This document shows positions 1-5,302 of a stretch of 6,346 nt of DNA, one piece after another (within the stretch, counting starts at the first letter, position 1; each line of letters starts with the position of its first letter). The notes under the pieces were generated by a model that was given only the letters and a program-made list of their open reading frames with translations, searched no databases and had not been told where the DNA came from. Made by a program: the position numbers and the translations under genes. Location of the stretch: positions 1 through 6,346 of the forward strand of contig CAZINS010000016.1 in assembly GCA_964540695.1 (NCBI GenBank). The letters run 5' to 3'. The DNA comes from DYGA01 sp964540695 (GTDB lineage: Bacteria; Patescibacteriota; Patescibacteriia; S139-126).

Positions 1-225
1 ACTTATCAAGCGCTTAAAGATAAATTGTTGTTATTGTCAGTACCTAGAGAATATTTGGATTTCCATTTCCGTTTGGTAGTAGCGGTTGATAAATTATTAG
101 AATATACGAAATTGCAAGTAAATAGTCCCAGCCGTGAACACGAGCAGTTAGTCAGCAGTCAAGCTGCATATATAAATGAATATTTAACCACTATAGATCA
201 TGTCAGTGACGACGCTCGCGAATAG
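1..225 (+). CDS. C-terminal end of an unrecognised protein (5' truncated by window edge)
   Basis: The frame is open from base 1 to a TAG at 223-225, giving 74 residues, and the start lies outside the window. I do not recognise the family. The visible part looks soluble and probably helical, with a leucine-rich stretch followed by VPREYLDFHFRLVVAVDKLL and then a polar tail ending DDARE. There is no membrane segment in this part. The last 26 bases overlap the start of the next gene, which suggests translational coupling and a shared transcript with the membrane protein and the HtrA-like protein downstream. An internal TTG at 25 could act as a start, but the frame continues upstream without a stop, so truncation by the window edge is the better reading. 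I am fairly sure it is coding and have no basis for a function. Confidence 0.7.
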   Translation, partial: TYQALKDKLLLLSVPREYLDFHFRLVVAVDKLLEYTKLQVNSPSREHEQLVSSQAAYINEYLTTIDHVSDDARE

Positions 226-988
226 TAAAATATTTTTTCAAGCCACTTCCTTATTTTATTTTTTAATTTTGGCAGCTTTTGGCTGGTGGGCTTCAAGTTA
301 TCCTCAAATTTTGTTTCCCATTGCTATTGTTTTACTGCTGTTAATGATATCGTTGCTTAAGTTTATAATCGGTTTAACATTTAATGATTTAAATTTTTAT
401 AAACAATTAATCGCTCCGGTAGTTTTTTTGGTAGCCGCTATTCTTTTTTATATTTTTTTCAATACACTTTTATTGCAAAAGATTTTTTGGCTTCTGGTTT
501 GTTTGGCTTTGTATTTTTATATCTACAATTTATGGCTTTTTTATCGCCAACCCAGTAGTTACCAAGCTTTTACTTTGGAAAATTTTTCCAGTTATTTACA
601 CTTAGCCGGTAGTTGGTTTTTTATCAGTTCAATTTATGGATTGATAATATTTATAAATTTCAAACTTTATTATGCTTTGCCTTTGATTTTAGTATTTATC
701 AGTTTAGTTTTTTGGCAAATGTGGTGGATACAAAAGTTAGAACATAAATTAAAGTGGTGGTGGTATATTACTTTTGTGGTTATTTGTTTTGAAGCTTTTG
801 TTACTTTGTTAGTTTTGCCTTTAAGTTTTTATTTACTCGGTTTTTGGTGGAGTACTGTTTGGTTTTTGACTACTACTCTGATTTTTCAATTAGTTAAAGA
901 AACTTTAGTTTGGAAAAAATATTTGTTACAAACAGCTTTGATATTAGCAATCGCAATTTTATTAACTTTTACAGCTAAAATATTTTGA
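200..988 (+). CDS. Multi-pass, tryptophan-rich integral membrane protein of unknown function
   Basis: This 262-residue protein is almost entirely hydrophobic. By eye I count eight or nine membrane segments, at about residues 12-30, 35-60, 71-90, 94-115, 137-155, 157-177, 186-207, 208-231 and 241-259. The only sizeable polar loop is around residues 116-133. Tryptophan is strikingly common: about 15 of 262 residues, with clusters WQMWW (172-176) and WWW (186-188), and phenylalanine is also high. I see no transporter signature, catalytic motif or binding motif, so I assign no function. The ATG at 200 lies inside the end of the preceding gene and no Shine-Dalgarno motif precedes it, so coupling to the upstream gene is likely. 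The stop TGA at 986-988 is 16 bases before the next start, consistent with an operon. Its partner downstream is an envelope protein, so a joint role in the cell envelope is plausible but unproven. Confidence 0.85.
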   Translation: MSVTTLANSKIFFQATSLFYFLILAAFGWWASSYPQILFPIAIVLLLLMISLLKFIIGLTFNDLNFYKQLIAPVVFLVAAILFYIFFNTLLLQKIFWLLVCLALYFYIYNLWLFYRQPSSYQAFTLENFSSYLHLAGSWFFISSIYGLIIFINFKLYYALPLILVFISLVFWQMWWIQKLEHKLKWWWYITFVVICFEAFVTLLVLPLSFYLLGFWWSTVWFLTTTLIFQLVKETLVWKKYLLQTALILAIAILLTFTAKIF

Positions 989-1004
989 TAATTAATTTTT
1001 ATAT

Positions 1005-2303
1005 ATGGCAAAAAATAAAACAACCAACGAGCAAGAAACAATAGGTCAAACTACCACTCAAGGATTAGAAGATTTTTATGAAAAAGAATCAAATGTATTT
1101 AAACGCCCGTTGCTTGAGCATTTGGGTTTGATTCGGGTGTATTATTTTATAGTTTGTTTGTTGTTAGGTGTAATCGGCGGGATTTTGGGAGAGCTGTTTG
1201 TCAACAATTATTTTTCTTCGCAAGGTTTGACTTTGACTAGTTTATGGCAACCGAATAGTAATATAAATAGTGATGAAAAACAACAAGTGATAATACTACG
1301 GACCAATGAAATAAATAAAGCGGAAACTACAGCAATTGGCAATTTAGTGGAAGCCGCTGGAGCTAGTGTGGTTGGAATTTTTCCCAAAAAAACAGATGGG
1401 GAAACTATATGGGATAATATTTATTTACCCCAGCAACAGCTAGGTAACGGTTTAATTTTGACTTCAGATGGTTGGATAGTTACTTCTGAACAAGTAATTG
1501 GTAAAAGTATTGCCACAGATTTGGTAATAGTTATGTCCGATAGAACTATGGCTGAAATTGAAAGTATAGTACCTGATACTGCTTCCGGAGTAGTATTTAT
1601 TAAAGCCAAGGCCCAAGGATTGAAAGTAGTTAAATTTGGTACCAACCAAACTTGGTCGCCCGGCGAGCAGTTGTTGGTACTCGCTAATTCCGCAGCCAAT
1701 GGAGGTTATAAAACTGTGCTGACAAATTTAGAAAAAACAAATTATCAGCAGTTAACCAAAGGCCAAGATTTATTACAAAGTACTGAAATATATAAAAAGC
1801 GTATACTGGTTAAAGATAAAATTTCCAAAGAATTTTTTGGCAGTCCAGCTGTCAATCTCAAAGGTGAGATTATAGGTATTTTATACGGTGGTGCTGATGG
1901 TAATATTTTATTACCAGAAAGTTATTTTTCCCAAGTTATGAAAAATTTGTTAGCTTCAGGTCAAATTGACAGACCTTATATGGGAGCGAACTATCTTGAT
2001 TTGGCACATATAGTTGGTCTTAATAGTGCGATTAGTGAAGGACGATTACAGGGAGCTGTCTTGTATGGAGAAAAAGGAACATTACCAGCCGTATTGCCAG
2101 ATTCTCCAGCGGCCAAAGCCGGACTAAAAGCAGGGGATATAATTGTCAAAGTAAATAATGAATCGATAGATGCCGCGCATTCTTTGACTGAAATTGTACA
2201 GCAATATAAAGTTGGCGATGCCATAAAACTTACAATAATTTTTCAAGGCACAGAAAGGGAAGTTGAGGTTGTCCTTACTTCAATACCAGTTATTGAAAGT
2301 TAG
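1005..2303 (+). CDS. Membrane-anchored HtrA-like trypsin-fold/PDZ protein, probably catalytically inactive
   Basis: The 432-residue protein has the DegS/HtrA layout. A polar, charged N-terminus of about 42 residues is followed by one membrane segment (about 44-66), a trypsin-like domain (about 110-315) and a C-terminal PDZ domain (about 325-425). In the PDZ part, PDSPAAKAGLKAGDIIVKVN (365-384) matches the family consensus closely. In the protease part the landmarks are present but the triad is not. GNGLILTSDGWIVTSEQVI aligns with the G-x-G...ILTNNHVV motif and puts Gln163 at the His position. DTASGVVFIK aligns with DPxxDLAVLK and puts Gly195 at the Asp position. FFGSPAVNLKGEIIGI aligns with GNSGGPLVNLDGEVIGI and puts Phe278 at the Ser position. 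It is therefore probably a binding or scaffold protein facing the outside rather than a protease. Ser280 lies two residues away but has no visible His or Asp partner. It is the last gene before the terminator at 2361-2395. Confidence 0.9.
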   Translation: MAKNKTTNEQETIGQTTTQGLEDFYEKESNVFKRPLLEHLGLIRVYYFIVCLLLGVIGGILGELFVNNYFSSQGLTLTSLWQPNSNINSDEKQQVIILRTNEINKAETTAIGNLVEAAGASVVGIFPKKTDGETIWDNIYLPQQQLGNGLILTSDGWIVTSEQVIGKSIATDLVIVMSDRTMAEIESIVPDTASGVVFIKAKAQGLKVVKFGTNQTWSPGEQLLVLANSAANGGYKTVLTNLEKTNYQQLTKGQDLLQSTEIYKKRILVKDKISKEFFGSPAVNLKGEIIGILYGGADGNILLPESYFSQVMKNLLASGQIDRPYMGANYLDLAHIVGLNSAISEGRLQGAVLYGEKGTLPAVLPDSPAAKAGLKAGDIIVKVNNESIDAAHSLTEIVQQYKVGDAIKLTIIFQGTEREVEVVLTSIPVIES

Positions 2304-2360
2304 AAGCTAGAATATTGAAGATATAATTTTAGAGTATTAAGTCTAGAATATAGAATTTAG

Positions 2361-2395
2361 AAAAAATCTCAGGCCCCAAGGGCCTGGGATTTTTT
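2361..2395 (+). terminator. Strong intrinsic terminator after the HtrA-like gene
   Basis: A 16-base arm (2361-2376) pairs with 2380-2395 with one G-U wobble around a CAA loop. The GC-rich top AGGCCC/GGGCCT is closed by six A-T pairs, with the T-run 2390-2395 on the 3' side. Because the arm begins with an A-run, it could also act on the opposite strand, where transcripts from the HTH gene (2835-3122, minus) would arrive. It lies 58 bases after the stop codon at 2303. Confidence 0.88.
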
Positions 2396-2503
2396 AGTTG
2401 TTTATAATTAACAATCAAACAAAGAATTGTCATTCACGCCCCACATCAGGTGTGGGATAACTTCAGTAAGAATATAGAAATTAAAAAAAAAGAGTTTATT
2501 TTT

Positions 2504-2663
2504 ACTTTTTTGACAACAAAAAAGTAGCAAAAAATTGCGGCCAGTGCTTTGATTCAGGCAAAATTGCCAAACGCTCACGTGCCTCTCAAAGCCGCTTCGC
2601 TAGTTGAGAGGCAAACTTCGTTCGCTTATTGGCAATATTTTCACTTCACAAAGCAAATGGCCG
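2504..2663. repeat. Nested hairpin element (possible mobile palindrome or structured RNA)
   Basis: Four inverted repeats are seen, the last three nested. The first is ACTTTTTTG (2504-2512) with CAAAAAAGT (2517-2525), loop ACAA. The second is CGGCCA (2538-2543) with TGGCCG (2658-2663), continuing after a small internal loop into TGCTTTG (2545-2551) with CAAAGCA (2649-2655). Inside that, ATTGCCAA (2563-2570) pairs with TTGGCAAT (2629-2636). Innermost, TGCCTCTCAA (2580-2589) pairs with TTGAGAGGCA (2604-2613) around a 14-base loop that holds a further AGC/GCT. It has no open reading frame of note and is GC-richer than its surroundings. It could be a REP-like or miniature transposable element, or a folded RNA; the sequence alone does not decide, and it has no obvious promoter. 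Confidence 0.65.
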
Positions 2664-2685
2664 ATTAAGTAAAATAAATTAATTA

Positions 2686-2788
2686 TAAATAACTAATTAC
2701 TAATTAATGTTTAAATTATACAATTAGTAATTCATTCCTGCCTGCCGGCAGGAGTTATTAGTAATTAGAAATTAGTAATTAATAACTT
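2686..2788. repeat. AT-rich repeat with central GC palindrome, copy A
   Basis: TAATTAGTAATTA-type arms flank a GC-rich core containing the 12-base palindrome CCTGCCGGCAGG (2741-2752). A block of 31 bases (2722-2752) is identical to 5185-5215 in copy B, and the flanks are recognisably related. Relative to copy B it lacks one CAGG unit after the palindrome, so its inverted repeat is shorter. The arms are complementary across the core, so the whole can form a long imperfect hairpin. Such palindrome-centred intergenic repeats are common in Parcubacteria-type genomes (from memory, not checked). Confidence 0.75.
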
Positions 2789-2818
2789 AGTATTCATAAT
2801 TTTCAATCCCGTTTCTAA

Positions 2819-2844
2819 ATTCAAGATTCAAGACTCAAGATTCA
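2819..2844. repeat. 7-base tandem repeats spanning the stop of the HTH gene
   Basis: Three consecutive units, ATTCAAG, ATTCAAG and ACTCAAG, are followed by a partial ATTCA. The stop codon and the last two to three codons of the minus-strand HTH gene lie in these units, so unit gain or loss would change where that protein ends. Confidence 0.75.
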
Positions 2845-3122
2845 TTCTCCTTTTCCACAAGTTCTGCCGAAGGGGAATATTTGCGGTTACGAATTTTCCA
2901 CAAATCAGAATATTGACCCAGACCCTGTGCATAAAATTGATTTTTACGCCTAGTACTTTTTTGTGACCATTCTAAAACAGAAGCAAAATTCAATTTGTAT
3001 CTACCTCTAACTACTATATATTTAATAGCTTGGTTTTTGATTGCTTGTCGAATAGTCTTGGTACTTACCCCAAAGAGGTGACTGGCTTGGGTTATAGATA
3101 TACGGATAACTTTTTCTGACAT
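2835..3122 (-). CDS. Small helix-turn-helix DNA-binding protein (excisionase/MerR-like fold)
   Basis: The 95-residue protein starts with a typical winged HTH of the excisionase (HTH_17-like) type. Residues 9-29 give the HTH, with ITQASHLFGVSTKTIRQAIK as the recognisable core. A short basic wing follows (about 30-47), and then a helix with VLEW (49-52). The second half is basic (STRRKNQ) and otherwise unrecognised. The protein is probably a site-specific DNA-binding regulator; nothing nearby (no integrase, no attachment site) points to a true excisionase. The gene is transcribed away from the sigma factor gene and converges on the HtrA-like operon. A good promoter lies just upstream and a 12-base palindrome sits at the predicted transcription start, compatible with autoregulation. 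The stop TGA (2835-2837) falls inside 7-base tandem repeats, so the last residues may be variable. There is no Shine-Dalgarno motif before the ATG. Confidence 0.82.
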   Translation of the reverse strand: MSEKVIRISITQASHLFGVSTKTIRQAIKNQAIKYIVVRGRYKLNFASVLEWSQKSTRRKNQFYAQGLGQYSDLWKIRNRKYSPSAELVEKENES

Positions 3123-3132
3123 ATATTAGTTA

Positions 3133-3144
3133 TAGAATATTCTA
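3133..3144. promoter_or_regulatory. Possible operator: perfect 12-base palindrome at the HTH gene transcription start
   Basis: TAGAATATTCTA reads the same on both strands and begins at the predicted +1 of the HTH gene promoter. A dimeric regulator bound here would block transcription, and the HTH protein itself is the obvious candidate. AT-rich palindromes arise easily by chance in this sequence, so the role is a guess. Confidence 0.35.
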
Positions 3145-3150
3145 CACCTT

Positions 3151-3179
3151 ATTGTATATATTTTTATAATTTTAGTCAA
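3151..3179 (-). promoter_or_regulatory. Sigma-70-type promoter of the HTH gene
   Basis: On the minus strand TTGACT (3174-3179) is a near-consensus -35 and TACAAT (3151-3156) a near-consensus -10, separated by exactly 17 bases. Transcription would start near 3144, giving a leader of about 22 bases without a Shine-Dalgarno motif. This is the clearest promoter in the window. Confidence 0.75.
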
Positions 3180-3223
3180 TAATTGTTACTTTTAGGGTTA
3201 AAATTCGTATATTTTTATGAAGA

Positions 3224-3362
3224 AATTCGAAATTCAAAGCACGAAATACTAAACAAATTCTAAATATTAAATTCAAATGTTTAAAACTGATAAAAAAGTT
3301 TAGAATTTAAATATTTGAATTTAGATATTGTTTAGTATTTCGGATTTAGTGCTTAGAATTTA
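3224..3362. repeat. Long imperfect inverted repeat (MITE-like hairpin)
   Basis: The left arm (about 3224-3288) and right arm (about 3298-3362) are near complements. CGAAATACTAAACAA (3242-3256) is perfectly complementary to 3328-3342. AAATTCAAAT (3269-3278) is complementary to 3313-3322. AAGCAC (3237-3242) matches GTGCTT (3349-3354) after a small insertion. The loop is around TGATAAAA. It has no coding content and may be a miniature element or a folded transcript region upstream of the sigma factor gene. Confidence 0.7.
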
Positions 3363-3455
3363 TTAAGTATTATTAGTAATTAACTAATGCTATTTACATT
3401 TACCTATGTATTCGCTAAGATGACTTTATGCTAAATTTAGACTAATTTTCCCGAA

Positions 3456-3477
3456 AATATATGTAGAATATATGTAG
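3456..3477 (+). repeat. Exact tandem 11-base repeat upstream of the sigma factor gene
   Basis: AATATATGTAG occurs twice head to tail, with another GTAG following at 3481-3484. An 11-base period is close to one DNA helical turn, so two protein molecules could bind on the same face. It lies about 50 bases upstream of the candidate promoter and is a possible regulator site. Confidence 0.6.
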
Positions 3478-3523
3478 TTTGTAGGGTTAATTAGTTTTTT
3501 TTATGGTTAATTTATTTCTTCAC

Positions 3524-3552
3524 TTGTATTTAATACATTTTTTTAGTGTAAT
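3524..3552 (+). promoter_or_regulatory. Weak candidate promoter for the sigma/regulator operon
   Basis: TTGTAT (3524-3529) and TGTAAT (3547-3552) are separated by 17 bases; the -10 matches five of six consensus positions and the -35 only three. An alternative -10, TAATAT, begins at 3549. Either would give a leader of about 20 bases before the ATG at 3580. The AT-rich background makes chance matches easy. Confidence 0.3.
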
Positions 3553-3579
3553 ATATTACGACAAATATCGTCTCATTAT

Positions 3580-4137
3580 ATGAACGCATTTAAAAAAATT
3601 AAAGAATCTTTGTTGATTGATCGCTTGAAAAAGGGCGACTCAGACGCTTTTGCAGAAGTATATGATAAACATGTGGATAATATCTACCGTTATATATTCT
3701 TCAAAGTTTCTGACCAACATACAGCCGAAGATTTGACCAGTAATACTTTTCTAAAGTGTTGGGAATATATCAGTGATGAACAGAGGCAAATAGATAACAT
3801 CAGAGCATTTTTGTATCGCATTGCCAGAAATATAGTTATTGATTATTACCGTACGAGAAAAGAAACCACTGAACTATCTGCTATTCAAGGACTTGATGAC
3901 CAAAAATTACCTTTGCCTGATGAGGTGATATCAATTAGCCAAGACACAACTATTTTACTTAAATCTTTGAATAAACTGCCGGATGATTACAATGACATTA
4001 TTACCTTACGTTACATTGAAGAATATTCAGTCAGAGAAATCGCCGACATTTTAGGTAAAACTGAAAATAATGTGAGAGTCACTCTGCACCGAGCTATCCA
4101 AGCTTTAAAAAATCAAACCAATTTAAAAGACCAATGA
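3580..4137 (+). CDS. RNA polymerase sigma factor, ECF-type (sigma-70 family)
   Basis: At 185 residues it has the usual ECF length and two-domain layout. Region 2 (about 14-94) includes DAFAEVYDKHVDNIYRYIFF, the AEDLTSNTFLKCWEYI helix and NIRAFLYRIARNIVIDYYR, where -10 recognition and core binding occur. A linker of about 30 residues follows. Region 4 (about 126-177) holds LPDDYNDIITLRYIEEYS and the HTH VREIADILGKTENNVRVTLH that reads the -35. There is no region 1.1 or region 3, so it is an alternative rather than the housekeeping sigma factor. It redirects RNA polymerase to a dedicated promoter set, usually in response to envelope stress. Its stop overlaps the start of the next gene by four bases (ATGA), the usual sigma/regulator arrangement. 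The ATG at 3580 is the only plausible start: the frame is stopped at 3544-3546 and there is no ATG between. Confidence 0.93.
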   Translation: MNAFKKIKESLLIDRLKKGDSDAFAEVYDKHVDNIYRYIFFKVSDQHTAEDLTSNTFLKCWEYISDEQRQIDNIRAFLYRIARNIVIDYYRTRKETTELSAIQGLDDQKLPLPDEVISISQDTTILLKSLNKLPDDYNDIITLRYIEEYSVREIADILGKTENNVRVTLHRAIQALKNQTNLKDQ

Positions 4138-5126
4138 ACGACTTAAAACAAAATTTAAAAAGTTTACAGCAAATAAAAATGGATAAACATGCCAAAGCGG
4201 TTAGGCGTGATATTTTACTTGCCAGTTTACCTGTTCAGACCAACAACAATTATTCATTTTTAAAATACTTTATATCTCATCCGGTGGTGTTGAAGCCCAT
4301 GGCTTATTTAGCAGCTATCGTTTTGGTGATGCTAGCTGGATCTTCTTATACATTTTCCGCTACTCTGTCAGCTATGCCTGGTAATACATTTTATCCAGTT
4401 AAGTTGCAATTGGAAAAATTGCAGGTGACCATGACCACTGATCAAATGGAGAAAACCAGAAAACAAATTGAGTTTACTGATCGTCGGTGGCAAGAGTTTC
4501 AAGCAGTGTCAGAGTCAAGTGTGGTCAATTTAGACAAGCCCGAGCAAGTAGCACGTGCCGCCCGGCATTTCAATGAATCTTTACGGGAAATGAAAAACAG
4601 TTTAACTGAAGTCAGTCAGCAAGAACAATCAATCACCGATAGTTCTTTGGATATTGCTAAAATGGTCAATGATAAAACTTTGCAGTATGAACAAAAGTTA
4701 GCCGGGGAGTATGTTGATTTGCCAATTTCAGTTAAGTCAGTAATGGCGCAAGAAGTTGAAGAAATAAAATTCCAATCACTAGAAATGTTGGTAGCCAAAT
4801 ATGAACAAGGTGGAGCTGGTATTTCCCAACAAGCTCTGGAAGCCCAGTTACAAAACAAAATTATATCATTGGTAGAAAAAGCCAGTGGTATGTTAGACGT
4901 GCAACAAGTAGTAGCCCTGGAAAAGCTGGCAGAAATACAAACTACTTTTGAAAATAAAAAATATTCACTGGTTGTAAATTTGATAAAAAATTATGAGCAA
5001 TGGTTGATTGATGAACAAAACAAAGCTGAAGTTGAGAATGAAGAATCCAGTAGCACGGGTACGGTGTTGGGTGAAGAGGAAGTAGTAGAAGTAGTGAACA
5101 CTTCAACGGAAAAGACAATAGAATAA
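4134..5126 (+). CDS. Single-pass membrane protein with DUF5667-like region, probable regulator of the adjacent sigma factor
   Basis: The 330-residue protein has a basic N-terminal segment of about 50 residues, one membrane helix (about 51-76) and a large C-terminal region. Just after the helix, LSAMPGNTFYPVKLQLEKLQ (78-97) matches the 'LPGDxLYPVKxxLE' signature of DUF5667-type proteins that often sit beside ECF sigma genes. The rest (about 100-295) is rich in Gln, Glu and Lys and reads as helical or coiled coil. It ends in an acidic low-complexity tail (298-330). Topology is probably N-inside, with the N-terminal segment available to bind the sigma factor and the long domain outside as a sensor. 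There is no cysteine in the whole protein, so it is not a zinc-binding (ZAS) anti-sigma factor. The anti-sigma role is inferred from the 4-base overlap and topology. A start at Met16 is possible, but the overlapping ATG fits coupling better. Confidence 0.85.
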   Translation: MNDLKQNLKSLQQIKMDKHAKAVRRDILLASLPVQTNNNYSFLKYFISHPVVLKPMAYLAAIVLVMLAGSSYTFSATLSAMPGNTFYPVKLQLEKLQVTMTTDQMEKTRKQIEFTDRRWQEFQAVSESSVVNLDKPEQVARAARHFNESLREMKNSLTEVSQQEQSITDSSLDIAKMVNDKTLQYEQKLAGEYVDLPISVKSVMAQEVEEIKFQSLEMLVAKYEQGGAGISQQALEAQLQNKIISLVEKASGMLDVQQVVALEKLAEIQTTFENKKYSLVVNLIKNYEQWLIDEQNKAEVENEESSSTGTVLGEEEVVEVVNTSTEKTIE

Positions 5127-5250
5127 ATAATTATTAATGATTAATTACTAATAACTAATCAATGATTTAATTTAAAAATTAATTAATTAGTAATTCATTC
5201 CTGCCTGCCGGCAGGCAGGAGTAATTAAAAATTAGTAATTAGTAATTTAA
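5127..5250. repeat. AT-rich repeat with central GC palindrome, copy B
   Basis: The core holds a perfect 20-base palindrome, CCTGCCTGCCGGCAGGCAGG (5200-5219), extended on both sides by imperfectly complementary TAATTA-rich arms. Bases 5185-5215 are identical to 2722-2752 in copy A, in the same orientation. It starts at the stop of the sigma-regulator gene and could slow or end that transcript as a hairpin, although no clear T-run follows. Confidence 0.78.
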
Positions 5251-5302
5251 AAAACCCTGGTATTCTGAAAATAGCTTATTTATAAAATAAATAAATTAAT
5301 TT

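Larger units (their letters stand above)
2304..2834. other. Intergenic region of 531 bases between convergent genes, filled with repeats and hairpins
   Basis: I see no credible gene here. In order it holds an AT-rich stretch with TAGAATAT-like words (2308-2360), the terminator (2361-2395), a small hairpin CCCACA/TGTGGG at 2440-2456, a nested hairpin element (2504-2663), an AT-rich repeat with a GC palindrome at its centre (about 2686-2788), and 7-base tandem repeats running into the end of the HTH gene (2819-2844). The density of inverted repeats is much higher than in the genes around it. Confidence 0.8.
3123..3579. other. Divergent intergenic region of 457 bases between the HTH and sigma factor genes
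   Basis: No gene is visible. The region carries the HTH gene promoter and palindrome (3133-3179), a long imperfect hairpin (3224-3362), a tandem 11-mer (3456-3477) and a weak candidate promoter for the sigma factor gene (3524-3552). It is very AT-rich throughout. Confidence 0.75.

Noticed and set aside
1421..2224. Open frames on the minus strand inside the HtrA-like gene (1421-1699, 1464-1649, 1991-2224)
   Set aside because: They lie wholly within a well-supported gene, show no domain, and their composition mirrors the opposite strand.
2835..3122. True phage excisionase as the role of the HTH gene
   Set aside because: There is no integrase, recombinase or attachment site in the window; only the fold resemblance supports it.
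3569..3572. CGTC just before the sigma gene start as an ECF-type -10 for autoregulation
   Set aside because: No AAC-containing -35 element lies at the required distance upstream, and the motif is only 8 bases before the ATG.
4616..4858. 80-codon minus-strand frame inside the sigma-regulator gene
   Set aside because: It is fully covered by the plus-strand coding region, has no promoter and no recognisable protein features.
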